A stretch of 64,000 nt of DNA from Stichopus chloronotus (GCA_021234535.1 CM037843.1:3428820-3492819), one strand, 5' to 3'. Counted from the first letter of the stretch, positions 1 through 12,600 are shown. Translations and numbers: made by a program. Notes: a model not told the origin generated them from the sequence alone.

Positions 1-534
1 TAATGTGATCCATGGCCATGCTTTATTAACATACTTAAGAGAATATCACAGACAATGATAATCTGAGAGTTGTGTGACATCTCTGATAGGGAGCAGCATA
101 CCAACAGTGGCAGATCTGGGGGTGCCATGGATACAAATGCCCTCCCCACCCCCCCCCCCCCTTGTATACCATGCTGAGAGCACAATTTTTATGTTACTCC
201 ATCAGATGGAAGACGCCCTCCCACATTGCATGAATCAAGTGCACGCCAAACAGATATCTTGGATCTGTCTCCGCATACCACCAAGTACCACCTTTTATCG
301 AAGAGATTAACCATCATTTAAACATGCCATCACACATTCTAGCCAGCATAAAATTTGTAGGGTCCTGTCCACAAGAATGCGTTAATCAGGAGCAAGAAGA
401 TCACTGGAGGTCGTTCAAACAAAATTGCCAAGAGCAAGTATCTATACAGTTATAATTTTTAATCTCCTTAATCTCCTTTAATATCTATTTTATGAATAGT
501 GATGAAGAAAGTACTTGAAAAAGATAATACTAAC

Positions 535-750
535 CAATAGTGTTCCCTTTGGAAATATATTTGTTCCAACTTTAACATTCGATGGGGCTCCTCCTCCTCC
601 TTTTCCTTCCTCTGTCGTTGGTGATGAACCTCTTTTAAAGAGATTCATGATCATGTAGAATACGAATATACGGAAAGCAACGCTTTTCAATGTCTGCCAA
701 ATGGTTTGCTGTGGTTGTTGTTGGGCCTCTCCACCACCATCTTGGTTTTG
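535..750 (-). CDS. CLPTM1: CLPTM1 exon 2 (first membrane segment)
   Basis: 216 bases, 72 codons, phase 0 at both ends, between acceptor TTAATTAG and donor CTATTG/GTTAGT. It encodes a Gln-rich stretch (EAQQQPQQ), then WQTLKSVAFRIF and a hydrophobic segment, KRGSSPTTEEGKGGGG and NIFPKGTLL. The FRIF...KRG...NLFPK pattern is the CLPTM1 signature. The next exon should begin with the conserved (M)-x-L-x-V-Y-x-S-E motif; it is not found in bases 1-534. Confidence 0.9.
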
Positions 751-3700
751 CTAATTAAGACACAAATCAGACAAAAGATAACCACTCCAATGTATGATCT
801 TTTCTGTAAAACAATCTTTGGGATTTTGAGGTAGCTGTAGAATAAAGGGTCACTGAATAGTTGCATGCAAGCATCTAGATGTGTGGATGAGAACCTGAAA
901 TCTGAATGTATTGTTGGTAATCTATGCAGATATCTTAGAGAAATCTTCAAATCCATATCACAATCACTCCCTACACAAATGCTTGTATGCACAGTCTGAG
1001 AACGACACATCATTGATCGGAGCATGGAGATCGATGATGGGAAATCTCTTCATGTGGAACTGCCTTTATTTCTTTTTAGGTCCACTGCAAGTATTTCAAG
1101 GATGGATGCCACTGCTCTTAAGTGAAATCTAATTGAAACTTTTTAAAATTTATTTTAAGTCCATTCCAAGCATCTCCTGGATGCATATGCTAATACAGAA
1201 TCAGAAAATCTTACCGGGACAAATGAGCCAAAATTTCTACCGAGACCAATGAGAACAGGCGCGTTACTGGCATACAGCAGATGTTTTTGGGGGGGGTAAT
1301 CTTACAGAATGCTACACCCTTTGTCAATTTCAACCTATGTATCCTCTTATCCTCAGAGGATCTTCACAAAAATTTACCTTCTTAGCCAGTTTTGGTTGCT
1401 ACTGCATCTAATCATTGCAACATACTGCATCTAATCATTGCAACAATTGGAATAGGGTTGCCAATGATTTCTCAGGAGGGCCAAAATTTTGGCCAGCCAC
1501 CAATATTGGACCTATGATTTATATAAACTAACATGTCATTCAACTTTACTTTTTGGAAGGGTAAGCTTTTTAAAAATGAGATCTGAAAATAAAGAATGTC
1601 TGGATGCTGTTAACAAAGCCAGAGAAGTGTCACTTCCTGCAATCTGGGAAGCCTTTTTGAATGAAAAATTTCTTGGTACGATGGAAGGTGGTACTCTGCT
1701 TACACAGGGGCAGGTGCTAAATGTGACTCAGCCACCCAAAAGAAGGTCCCTAGGCCTAGTGGTAGTACTGCACCTGGGCCCTGAATTCTAACATTACAGT
1801 TGCACGTAATATGTCCAGGCCTATGTTAGAATGGAGTTTTTCAGACAGATCAGCTGATAAAATAATTTCTATGTTCATAACTTGATTCGACTGATTTTTG
1901 ATTTGATCCTTGGTTTTAAAGCTGGGTTGTGCTGCGTTTCTTACTTTCAAAGAAACTATAGCATACAACACTGTTTAAAACACAAAATGACAAATGATGA
2001 TGCAACAAGTATTGAAGTGAGTTGAATGTCCAAACACGACACCTAGAGCTGCACGCAGCACCTAAAATTATTTTGCCGACACCTAGAAGGACAGAGCAAG
2101 TGCCTCTTGGTCAATCTTTGACGGATTTTGATGAAATTTGTAGCTATTTTTACGATTTTCAATGCCTAATGCACCCAGTACTCTAAATATCATTTTCATG
2201 TCACATGACCTTTAACGTTAGGTCACCAAACGAAGGACACATTTGCTACTATACATTTAGCATGGGGATGATACAAGTGTTCATTATACAGAGGGCTTTA
2301 TATTTTAAGATTTTGGACTGGTTTTCTTGTTTCTCTCAGGTTTATCCTATGAGTTTTAGTTCTTTTTGCTGGATAATACTTCGTGTTTGTTGAAAGTGTA
2401 TTTACAAAATTCTTTCAACACTTTTTGTTCATTTTTCTGTTCGTGGATTTTGTCGTGTGTCAGTGTTTGTCGTGTTCCTTGCCTATCGTTTACTTGTGCT
2501 CTTCTCGTGTAGCCTAAGCTGTCCCTTTGTTTGTCATTTGTTCATTCACTTATTTGTATCTTGAGTTTGTTGTTTCCAGGACTGTCCAATAGGTACTGTT
2601 TTCAACAGGTTGTTGTTTGCTTGTTTGTTTGTTTGATATCCATGAATTGTTTTCTTGTTTCTCTTTTATTTCTTGTATGTGCGTTCGTTTTCTGTGTTCA
2701 CTTGTACATTGTGCTTTGTACAACGTAATGTACCTTCATCTATCTCATCTCGCCTACACTTTTAGTTACTCAGCAGTATTACTTGTGCTGTCACTTTCCT
2801 GCTGTAGGAAGTTTTTACTTTCCTCCAGCCTACAGTTTCTTTCGTTGTTTTATGTTCTCTGACTTGTTCCTGTACAGCAAGAAGTTACAAGTTAATTGTT
2901 ACTGTACAGTAACAAGTTACTTGTTACAGTGTATTTGTTTCTCCTTGGCTTGTCTTTCTTTGCTTGTTTTTGATGTTCTGTAATATCATGTCTGATAAGG
3001 TGGACGAGAGTTTGATTTGTTGTGACAAGTGCAATATGTGGATCGAGTTTGATAAGTCTGGTGTTGCTTGTAGCCTTGAAGTTGCTGGGGAACGAGACTT
3101 TATGTTTGCGTACAGCAAGTGTTCTAAACTGAAAGAATTGTTAGCTCTGTTGGAGGCATGTACATGTATGAAGGACTGGGTGAGAGTGAGGAAGGGAGAG
3201 GGAGTGAAGCCTGCATGGGGATTGTATGTCTGGTATCTGGAGCTGTGCATGGGTCTGCTGATATCCCTACTCATAATGTGTTTGAGTCTTTGCCCATTGA
3301 GTAGTCAGGGAGTGCTGTCATGGAGTTAGTAAGTGAAGCTGTCATAGAATCAGTAAGTGAAGATGTGGTGGAGTCAGTTAGAGGAGCTGTTGTGGAGTCT
3401 GCTAGTGTAGTTGTTGAGGAGTCAGTGGGAGAAGCTGATGTGCCAGTGCATGAGATTGTGAAGAATGGGTTGTGGTCTGTTGCTAGGAGTAAAGGTAAGA
3501 TGCTGCTGCTTGGTGATTTGATTGTCAGGTATGTTGACAGAGAGTTTTGTGCAAAAGACAAGATGAAGTGTGTGTCTCTGTGTTTGCCAGGTGCAAGGAT
3601 TGAGAATGATTTTGAATGTGGTTATTAGGGATGAGGAAGTGATTGCTGTTGATGTGGGCACCAACAACATGCAGCGTGAATCACAGGAGCTGTTGAGATC

Positions 3701-5494
3701 AGGGTATAGCAAGTTAATGTGCAGGCTAAAAGCCACCAGGGCCAAGGTTGTTTTCTGTAGTTTTCTACCAAGGTTTGATGGCACTGTAAGGTTCCCCTAA
3801 GTAAGATCAGTAGCTTTAACAGCTGGCTTGAGACTGAATGTCTTAACCAGTGGTTAAGTTATTTAAACACATGGTCAAGTTTCCATTGTAGGAGGGATTT
3901 ATATTCAAGGGATGGCCTTTATTTGTCTAGTGCTGGGGCAAATGAGTTTGGGAGGATACTGAATACAGCAATACATAATGTGATGTCAAACTAAGTCTGG
4001 GGGTGAGGCCTGAGGGATTTAAATGTAAACAGTTGGATATTTTTTAGCTCGAATAAGGACAGTGTGGACAAGGGAAGAAAACTCAGTGTTTTCTAATTTG
4101 CGTACCATTAGAAATAAATTTGATGAGTTATGGGTTTTAATGGAAGATGTGATTCAACCAGATACTGTGGGTGTCACAGAATCTTGGTAGTAATATTTCT
4201 GATGCAGAATTTCACATCCCTGGTTATGTGATGTACAGGCAGGATAGGTTAGACACCTGTAGGAGGATAGGTGGTGGAGTTTACTGTATATCAGTTCCTC
4301 CTTAAATAACGGTGTTGAAATGACTAAATTTCAAGATAGGCCTACCTCATTTTACTGACTCAGTTTGGTGTGAACTTCCCATCAAGTGTCCCAGCAATGT
4401 TGGTTTATTTGTTGGAGTTGTGTACAGGTCACCTAACAGTTCTACCAAGAATGATTCACTTTTGTTTAATATTGTCAGGGAAGTATCTGGTGTTGAGAGA
4501 TGTTGGAATTATGGGGGATTTCAATTATCCTGAAATTTCTTGGTCTGAAGGGTTTAGTGGTAGAAAAGACAGTGACTTCTTTGAATTAGCCCAGTATTGC
4601 TTTCTGCATCAAAACAATTCTTTTTCAACCAGGGGGAAGGGGGATGGGAAAAACAATGTTCTTGATCTACTTCAAGTGTTCAAAACTGTTCATGGTGTTA
4701 ATAATCTAGTTTTTTTATAATTATTTCAGTGGTCTAATTCAAGGTATTCTTGTGGTCACAGATTTAAGCTCCACAAGATGCAGTGTAGGCTGGATGTTTG
4801 AAAGTATTTCTTTTCACAGACAGTTGTGGATGAATGAAAATTGGAATGGCCTGAATGAGTCGGTGGTGATGTCCAAGACTAAAAAGTGCTAATGCCTTTC
4901 AGAATGCACTTGATATCTATTTTCGCTAGTGTGGGAGATTCTGACTGTTCTTGTTTTGGGGATGTCCGCTCTGCCACGGTCTTTTTGAGGACATTGTCCT
5001 TCATGACCCTCAGAAAACTTCACTAGGCAGTACCACTAGGACTAGATGTCAGTATGTGCATGAAAACTGCATGCTAGTATTGCTACACTAGCTTAATATC
5101 TAATAGTATCCATACGTATATCCTACGTTTTTCCAAGGCGGCACCTGAGCTAGATTGACCACAGAAGCAGCACTAAAGGACTGAAATTCTGGACAAGTCT
5201 GAGTTCTTTGGCAGGAACTTCGTCCTAGGCCTAACTATGGTGTCTGTCACTCTGTGCTAGGGCAATGAAATAGCCTGGCTAAAGATATCTATTCTACCAA
5301 CGACAACGTTAGCATGAATGATTGAGTAGTATTAGTAACGTGTAACCAACAACTTACAAGTAACACTGAAAATTGTCATTGTATTTCAATTTCCAGAGTT
5401 ACATTACCAGGAAACTAATCATCAAAAGTACCTGTTCTACTCTACCGTTACCATCAACTGGTACTGCATCAACACTCGTCCCTGCAGTCGCCAT
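535..5494 (-). CDS. CLPTM1: Cleft lip and palate transmembrane protein 1 (CLPTM1), 5' part of gene (exons 1-2)
   Basis: Two minus-strand exons (5494-5432 and 750-535) join in phase 0 and give the first 93 residues of a CLPTM1-like protein. Seen: a start codon at 5494 with A at -3 and G at +4, donor CAG/GTACTT, acceptor TTAATTAG, and a second exon reading Trp-Gln-x-x-Lys-Ser-Val-Ala-Phe-Arg-Ile-Phe, then a hydrophobic stretch, KRGSSP, a Gly-rich linker and NIFPKGTLL. Human CLPTM1 has the same order near its N-terminus: a hydrophobic FRIF segment, FRRG, a Gly-rich linker and RNLFPKDTLM. Known of the family: about 670 residues, multi-pass ER/plasma-membrane protein that retains GABA-A receptors in the ER in mammals. 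The remaining exons lie left of the window. Intron 1 (751-5431) contains a dead LINE in the opposite orientation. The protein body is outside the window, so CLPTM1 versus its paralogue CLPTM1L is judged from the N-terminal signature only. Confidence 0.88.
751..2950. other. CLPTM1 intron 1, left part
   Basis: No exon is supported here on either strand. From about 2380 to 2950 the plus strand becomes T- and GTTTG-rich and may be the 5' untranslated part of the LINE that follows. Confidence 0.5.
2964..3994 (+). pseudogene. LINE ORF1 remnant (PHD-like and esterase-like domains)
   Basis: Three frames are needed: 2964 onward for the Cys-rich PHD-like part, 3320-3600 for the first half of the esterase-like part, and 3600-3994 for the second half after further shifts. 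The segments keep a recognisable order: Cys pairs, Gly-Asp of the esterase block I, Gly-Thr-Asn-Asn, then Asp-Gly-Leu-x-Leu near the end. Known: an esterase domain in ORF1 is typical of CR1/L2 elements. Not functional. Confidence 0.75.
4080..4960 (+). pseudogene. LINE ORF2 remnant: endonuclease fragment fused to the RT C-terminal tail
   Basis: The apurinic-endonuclease-like part covers roughly 4100-4690, with frameshifts near 4310, 4370 and 4500. Directly after it (4740-4935) comes the last about 65 residues of the polymerase polyprotein, also broken by stops. The roughly 600-residue reverse transcriptase is absent, so one large internal deletion lies near 4690-4740. Confidence 0.75.
5432..5494 (-). 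CDS. CLPTM1: CLPTM1 exon 1 (start codon exon)
   Basis: Begins MATAGTSVDAVP and ends GRVEQ at a CAG/GTACTT donor: 63 bases, 21 codons, phase 0. The short Ala/Gly/Val-rich start is typical of CLPTM1 N-termini but poorly conserved, so the call rests on the start context, the donor and the phase match to the next exon. Confidence 0.75.
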
Positions 5495-5949
5495 AATATC
5501 GTATTCGATTTTGTTGTTTCTTTTTCTTGTAGAAAGTTGCCTCTAGTGTATCTCAACTACCAAGTATCATGTACGGCTATTGCAACACTAGCATCAGTAC
5601 GAAGCATACGATATGGTCAACGCAATGACGATCCTTACAAAGTGTGAGCACACATGCATGTAGCGGTATAATACCTGCATGTGAGCCTTTTTCTATGGCA
5701 CGCCAAATACACATAAATCAAAAACCATAAAATCACACGCTGGATTACGTACCATTACGAATACCATTTACCGCGTAGGCGTGTGGGGCGATTTACGTAT
5801 TTTGCGGGTATCGAACATCGAGCTTTAGCTGATATCACATCCACGGGTAAGAAGGAGCGTAAAAAAGTGTCGTCTGTAACTGACGGCGTTACCTGCACTA
5901 ATTTGCTATCATTCATCAATAATTCTCAGCACCTATTGTAAAGGTAACT

Positions 5950-5969
5950 AAATAAATAAATAAATAAAC
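5950..5969. repeat. AAAT microsatellite
   Basis: About five tandem AAAT units, read directly. Confidence 0.9.
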
Positions 5970-7691
5970 TTATAGTACACGACTGAGATGTACTCCCTGT
6001 GTAGAGAGCTTAGTATAAGAACGGTTCGTCACTAGTACGATGTAGAAAAATGAATGCTCTGATTTTATTATGTGAGTTCTATCGATATGCTTGTGTTCAC
6101 TAGCTGATTATTGGGCAGAGACCACGTATGGTGCCGCCTGACTAAATGGATTGTTTGAACATCACATTTGTAACCATGACATGCTTGCCAGTCTGTTAAT
6201 TATACAACACACGAGACAGTGTGACTAAAAGTGATACCCATTGAATGAACTTTTTCACTATGTATCCTAGCTCAGCCCGCCGGCTGTGGTCAAGTAAATT
6301 CATATGAGTCGTAAGTCGTGATCCGGAGCGGGGCCGAGAATTTAGCTGCATTTTTTGTATGCTTTCTCTGATTGAACTTTGCAAATATGAACAATTATTT
6401 TCTTGAATTTGTGGAGCCTCATGTGTATTCATACCGAAAATCAAGACTACTGACAACTGTGGACGTCCACAGCATTTGAACTTTTATTAAAAGTTGAACC
6501 TTCAGTGTAATGGTTTAAATTTCAAGTGATGCAGATACAGTATAGACATATGTAAATCTATCACCTTTCAATAGATTGCCCCTATTGTACGAAAGCCCAT
6601 TAGTGCCATGAAAAGTATTTATCTATAATTACTGATTAATATCCGTTAGTACACACAATTTCCGAACTACATTTACTTGTTACTTTATCTCGGAAAAGTG
6701 TCATTTTTTTTTAATTTTGTCATTTTGACGAGATATTCTAATTCTACATAATGTATTTGATATTACATTGTTTTATATTTCTGACGTTTGTCATTTTACG
6801 AATTACAAACGTGTCAAAAGTGACAATTTTCGGAATTTGGACATTTCACAAGTTACGAAAATCAGTGGCCAAAGTTTCATATTTCTCTCTCTCTAAAAGA
6901 GTGAACTTTACTACAAACAGAGTGTGCTGAGGGCCCACTGGCAGTACTAGAGTTAATTTTACCAGGAATTGAATGAAATTCATTCCAAAAAGGGGAAAAA
7001 ATTATATCGTGGGGTATAGGCTCAGTTGGGTTAATTCGGAATGTCGTAATTTTTTTCTTTAAAATTTTAACTTTTCAGGAGGGAGCTTGTCCAGTCATTT
7101 TTTAAGTTCTTAATAATAAATCAAACATTGTGAGCTTTTATTGGTAGGCTTTCTTCACGTTAGGAAGTTACAGTCGGGTCTGGGGGAATTTTAGGGGGAT
7201 AATCCCCCCCCCCTCCTTCTCCCTCCCCCGGTTCCTACGTCTATGTCCCTTTCTCATTTGCTGCTCTCCCTCTGGAGGCATGTGCAAAATTTCCGAAACT
7301 TTCTGAAACTTTGTAATGAAATTTCTCTTGCCTTGTGCGGCATACTTGCCCCTGTATTCCAGGTGTGTAACGGTAACGTTAATCTCTTCACACGTACGCC
7401 GTTTATGGTTCTGCTGGTGATTTGTGCGGGGTATACCTTGCGTCGGTCGTCTTATTTGTAAAACCTGAAAGCCGTGGCCGGGACGTCCTTAGGCGACGTC
7501 GTCACTCTAATACCGAACTGGTTTTCGGTCTTTAGAAATTCAATATCATACTTGGTTCGTCTACCCTACCGTATGTGACTACCACATGATTGTAACCATA
7601 GATATGCTGCATCAGCCCTATGGTTGCTTTTGGCCGTATTAGACCCCACTGTCGCCGTGGTAATCTTCAAGGCAGGTTTTGGCACATTTGA

Positions 7692-8099
7692 CAGGGGCGG
7701 ATCTAGGATTTGGAGAAAGCTGGCACACACACGGTCAACTAGAGAGCGCCGAATGCGCCAAGCCACTCCAGGGGATTTAGGGGTCCTCTCGCAAGAAATT
7801 CTGAACTTCTAGATGCACTTTTCCTGCGCATGGACGTCGATTTAATATTGAAAGTAGGGGGGGGGACATCCGTTTGCCTATTTTTTCCTAAAAGTGGTGT
7901 AAACCATGGCCCTAAGTTGGTGGAACGAAAAGGTAATGGGGGGAGGGAAGGTGAGTATCTAAGCGGAGCACCACCATCGGTTGGCGAGGAGAGTACAAGG
8001 AAAAATGTCGGCAATTTCTCAATCATGCGCGAGGAAAGTCCATCTATGAAAATATACATCAGATGCCTTAAGACTATAAGTGATATAAAAGTCATGTAA
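7692..8099 (+). repeat. Dispersed repeat copy, possible DNA-transposon relic
   Basis: Starts with CAGGGGCGGATCTAGGATTT, which looks like a terminal sequence of a short DNA element. The segment 7953-7999 (TATCTAAGCGGAG...CACCA, then GGTTGGCGAGGAG) has a diverged inverted copy at 12541-12592. No matching right terminus was found, so the boundaries are uncertain. Confidence 0.5.
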
Positions 8100-10439
8100 T
8101 TGAATTATGCATCCTCTTTCATGTTTTGAGCACTTGGAAAATGTTGCAGCTGAACATACTCCCACACCCTCCCCCAGCAGTGTTGGAAAACCGTGCTCAA
8201 TTTCCCTGGAAACACGATTGACAAGGTTCTGGTTCCCCGCCAGCCTTTGTCTATCCCATAACGAGCACGCTAACTTGCGTGCCAGAAAGTCTGCGTGGCG
8301 TCCAGGGTCCGCCTCAGGACCCCGGCTGGGGTAAGCCGTGCAACCTCTTATAGGGCTCCGGAGATCGAAGCCCCAGGAAGATTTGCGGTTGAGTGCATAT
8401 CAACATGGTAAAACAGGTGCAGATGCACAATAAGACTATAACCCTAACATTTGCATTCATCACAAAAATGGAAGTTTTTAAGTTGTGCATATTAGTTATA
8501 TCCACAGTTCGTAGCAGCAAACTAAAATCTTTTTTGCTGATTAGCTACAACTGAGGGTAAGTTTTAGTTTTATAAAAAAAGAAAGCAGAATGAAGTAAGT
8601 TACAGCCGTGGACCTGAGGCTCCCTGTTCCAATCCCGCTAGTGCACGGATACTTACTTAGAGCAAAGGACTGAAATGGGGGAAGTAATGACTCCATTAAG
8701 GTTGTCTACTTCCTCTACAAAGGCTGGCGTTAGCGTATCGAGAAAAATAATAAAAATGACTCTCAGATTGCAAGAAATGGCACTTCTCGGTCTCTCTGGC
8801 CCTGTTAATTTCTGCTATAATTTGTTTAATTCTTAGAACATAAGTTAGAAAATTTACATTTCCACCAAGAATAATGTATTATATCTATACAATCTATTAC
8901 ATTTTTATTTCAGGTTTCAAAAGTGGGAGACAAACGTGTTAGTGTCCCCTTCCCCCAAAAAAAGTGGAGGGGACATGTCCCCCCACCCCATCCCCATCCC
9001 CGTCCCTTCATCTGTGAAGTATAGTTTCCATATCTACTTGCTGATTTCAGTTGGTAAAAAAGTGGTTGGTCATCGAAAAATAAATTAATATAATTAATAA
9101 TTTATGATTTGCATTCCAAAATGAATAATTTATTTTTAAAATTTGTAATAATTAGTGGTTTTTATTTGTATGGCCCTAGTTTGCTAAATACAACACCATG
9201 CAAGTACACTACCAGGAAGTGGTTGTGAGAATGCTGCTGGATGTGTTTATTTGTATCCCAGATCATAGAAATAATCCACAACCATTGCATTAATATTTGG
9301 TATCAATGGGCATGGTTATAGCTCATTAGAAGGCATCTAAGGGTATATCAGTGCCTTGCATACAAGCGTATTTTTCACCCAGCGTATAGCTTGGCAAACT
9401 TGCAATGAAAATGCGCCTTGTATCTTTTGACGGACTAAGACTTCCTTTATCCGGCAATCAAAGTTTCATTCACTAAAATCGTAAATTCTTAAATAATCGA
9501 TGGCCGACGTCTTTGCATAGCGTAGCCAGTTGGACGAACAATACTAAAAGCAGTAAGGACATATTTCATTCAACAACCACGCAATGAAAACAGTTACACT
9601 GAACCTGATGACGTTACTTTCGGGGCTCCCTCGTTTTGACAATGGCAGTCCAGAGCCGTATATGTGTGGCAGCCTACATATTATGTTTTATGAAAAAAAT
9701 AATGAAAATTCCGGGAAAAGATAAATTTGCTGATTTATTTTTTTATTTTTACAGACGTTGTAATAAACCATGCAGGCAATATTGTCTTTCAATAACAATG
9801 CAGGAAAATTTAAAGAATGTTGTAGGGTTTGCATCATAAACGTGAAATTATTCATTATTCATGCATGCCACATAAAATTTCAGACAGGATTTGGTAGAAA
9901 TGTGGGACTAAACGTGATTTTAGGTTCCCTACAGGAATTATGCAATTACTTCAAGTTAAGTGATATGAGGTCGCTCGTTTCAAACGCCAGGATTTTTGTC
10001 TCTGCTTGGTGGTGATGTTGACAACCGAGTCCAACGTCACCGTACGTGCCTGACGTGACCCACACACATATCTCATCAGTGCGTATGGATTATGGACCTA
10101 TGACTCCTTTTGCTTTTGATTGACACAACTAAGCAGTGGTATTTCATAAAATTACAGAATTTTCTCTTTATCGATGAAAATCATATTTCAATGTAGCATG
10201 TTTGAAGTCTGGGTTACTAACCAAGTAACCGTGGTGCACCGAATTATTTGTTGGAATCGGTAATGTCCTCATACTCACACTTAGGTGATCCTTTAATCCT
10301 TTTCTCTGTTATCTCAACTTCCTCAATCTAAATTAGGGAACGTGACAATATTTTGTGAGCTGTGGCCTTTACTTCCACAACAAAGTTTACTTCAGTCTAA
10401 AATAGACCCAATCTTTTTTTGCTGGTGTCAAATGTCAAA
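8100..10439. other. Intergenic DNA without recognisable genes
   Basis: Contains C-rich low-complexity sequence near 8945-9005 and A+T-rich DNA. No frame here has flanking splice sites together with a protein-like composition. Confidence 0.5.
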
Positions 10440-11640
10440 GGCACTTCTACGGAAGCGTAGAAGGGACATTGCGTTGACAAGTTACTAATTACTTGGCAAA
10501 ATGTCAATTATCTGCAAATTGACGAGTTGGCAAATTGGCATGGTGACAATATTCTGAAAATTGACGTTTGGACGAGAAATGAGATCTCGTCAATAAATCA
10601 GCTTTCTGCCAATTATCGTTTTGCCGAGTTATATAGTACTAGCTCGTCAAAATCATAACATTCAGAAAATTGGTGTTTTGACGAGAAACGGGATCTTGTC
10701 AATGCATCAATTTTCTACAAATTAACATTTCTAACAAACCACAGCTATCTGGTGAAAATGACAATTTCAGAAAAATGATTGACGAGAAACGAAATCTCGT
10801 CAACCCCTTTTTTATGTACGAGTTGCCGAGATGCTACCATTTCGCTAAAACGACAAAATGGAGTTCTACACGACCCCCCCCCCCCCTTCGGGGTCTCTGA
10901 CGGGTCCTTAAGTCAGTGTAGGCGTTTTGTCTAAGCCTCCCTCCCTCGTTTCATCTCCCTCCCACCTTCTTTAGTATGTAAGAGGGGAAGGAACTCTAAA
11001 ACTTGGAATACGTTTCAAGATTTATCCTTTATGTTTAGCTGAGGCTCTATTTTCGGTCCCTCTCCAGGTCACCCGTCTGTCAAAGGCCCAAAGGTTGTCA
11101 ACAGAAAGTTTGTTTGGCAGTGGCCAATCTGAACTCTGATCAGTGAATGAAGCCTTAAATATCCACTTGCACTCAGGTGGTACATTGAACACTTGATTTG
11201 AGGTGTTTTGGTCCCTCTTTAGTGGGCCCTGGTGACCACATGCAGCAGAGAGTACCATTTCAGCAGTCTATTTCTGCACATGGCGGATTGCAACGAACAT
11301 TTTGATCACGTGCACGGCGATAGCAACTTAGTAATTCGTCAATCGCAGACAATGAGTGCATTGAAAAGGTCTCTTTTTTCGTTAACTTCAACATCAATTT
11401 TCTGAATTTTGTCATTTTGACTAGATAGTATAAACTCGACAAAACGTCACTTCTCAGAAAATTGATGTATGACGTGATCCTTTCCCAAATCCCCAGTCTC
11501 AAATTTCTGAACTTGTTGTCATTTTGACAAAACAGTTGCAATTCAGCAAAATGTCAATTTGCATAAAATTAGCATTGACGAGACCTTGTTTCTCGTCAAA
11601 GAGTCAATTTTCTGAACTTTTTTTTAGGTAGCGGGGATGT
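10440..11640. repeat. Degenerate repeat array with GACGAGA...TCTCGTC inverted repeats
   Basis: The pattern GACGAGA, a 7-nt spacer, then TCTCGTC or TCTTGTC recurs at 10571-10591, 10680-10700, 10781-10801 and 11577-11597. The first three lie about 100-110 bases apart. Between them run variants of GTCAATTTTCTGAAAATTGAC. Similar diverged words occur at about 6700-6850. Confidence 0.75.
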
Positions 11641-12289
11641 TGTGAACTTGTCCGATTTGGAGATTGAATTGAGGTTTTGTCAAGTTGCACGGTAACTCGC
11701 CAATGTAATGTCCCTTCTTTGCTTTCAAAGAACAACGATTAAAAGACTTCTGGCTGTAATTTGCCAGAAAAAAAGGGTTTTAGAACGGCCCGAAGTAGTT
11801 ATCGGCGAAAATGCAACTCAGGCCTGCAGGAAGGCCACGACAAATGATCGGATGGGAGTGCCGACGAAAATGTACGGGACTAAAAGTGGACTGAGTCGGT
11901 CGAAAATATGAAATACCAGTTGAAACATTTCATATCTCAGTATAGCTCATTTTGTGACATAGAGAGATGCCCGGCTGCTATTGCAGCAGATTGTGTTTAA
12001 GGTTATACAGTACAGTAATTGAAAAAAATTCTTAATAACTCTGAAACGCCACTTTGAATTTTTTTTATATTTCAGCCTAGGTTCGACGATAGTCGGAAAA
12101 TGCGAAATACCACTTGGAATTTTTCATACTTGAGTCTAGCACATTTTATGAACTTAAAAGACGCCAAATTTTGCACCAGATTACATCTAAGGTTACCCAG
12201 TAGGGGACAAATTTATCACAGGGAATGGGGACACCTCCTCCGTTACAATCCTCTCCCGGGCTAACGATCACTCATTTCATGCTTTCCCC

Positions 12290-12600
12290 ACTTGTCAAAA
12301 ATTCATTGCACTGTTTTCAACAAAAAAGTATTTGTCAAGGACTCGAAAGAAAAAACTAAAAGAAGATGATGCGTAATTCATTACGATTCTTATACTACCG
12401 AAAAAAAAAAACATGATATGTACTTCTACTAATTGATCGAATTGCAGACATGACATCGAAATTTCAAAGCTGGGTACGTTCAGCTCAAGTACACGCGGGA
12501 AGTACCATCTCCTACCATCTGGGGGTTTTGAGAAGCCAAAATTTCTTGTACGCTCCCCGCCAACCAGTGGTGGCCCTCCGCTTAGATAGTAACGTTGCTG
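12290..12600 (-). repeat. Second copy of the 7.9-kb dispersed repeat, inverted
   Basis: Reading the minus strand from 12592, the words TATCTAAGCGGAGGGCCACCA, GGTTGGCGGGGAG and GTACAAGAAA parallel 7953-8003 on the plus strand. It lies directly left of the candidate transposon at 12649 and may be part of the same insertion history. Confidence 0.55.

Larger units (their letters stand above)
2960..4960 (+). mobile_element. Degenerate CR1/L2-like non-LTR retrotransposon (LINE), internally deleted
   Basis: Broken plus-strand reading frames follow the order of a CR1/L2-clade LINE. ORF1 has a PHD-like Cys motif (ICCDKCNMW, about 3015-3045), then an SGNH/GDSL-esterase-like stretch (LLGDLIVRYV, about 3510; a later GTNNM motif near 3660; RDLYSRDGLYLS then GANEFGRILNTAI, ending at a stop at 3992). 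ORF2 begins near 4100 (LRTIRNKFDELW) with an endonuclease fragment (GVTESW; MGDFNYPEISW near 4520). It then jumps near 4690-4740 to the extreme C-terminal motif (CGHRFKLHKMQCRLDV, then NWNGLNESVV), so the reverse transcriptase is missing. Several frameshifts and stops show it is dead. It sits in CLPTM1 intron 1, antisense to that gene. Confidence 0.82.

Noticed and set aside
3271..3784. Minus-strand open frames across the LINE
   Set aside because: Shadows of the degraded plus-strand ORF1.
8585..8670. GTTCCAATCCCGC, resembling a tRNA B-box
   Set aside because: No convincing A-box at the right distance and no cloverleaf.
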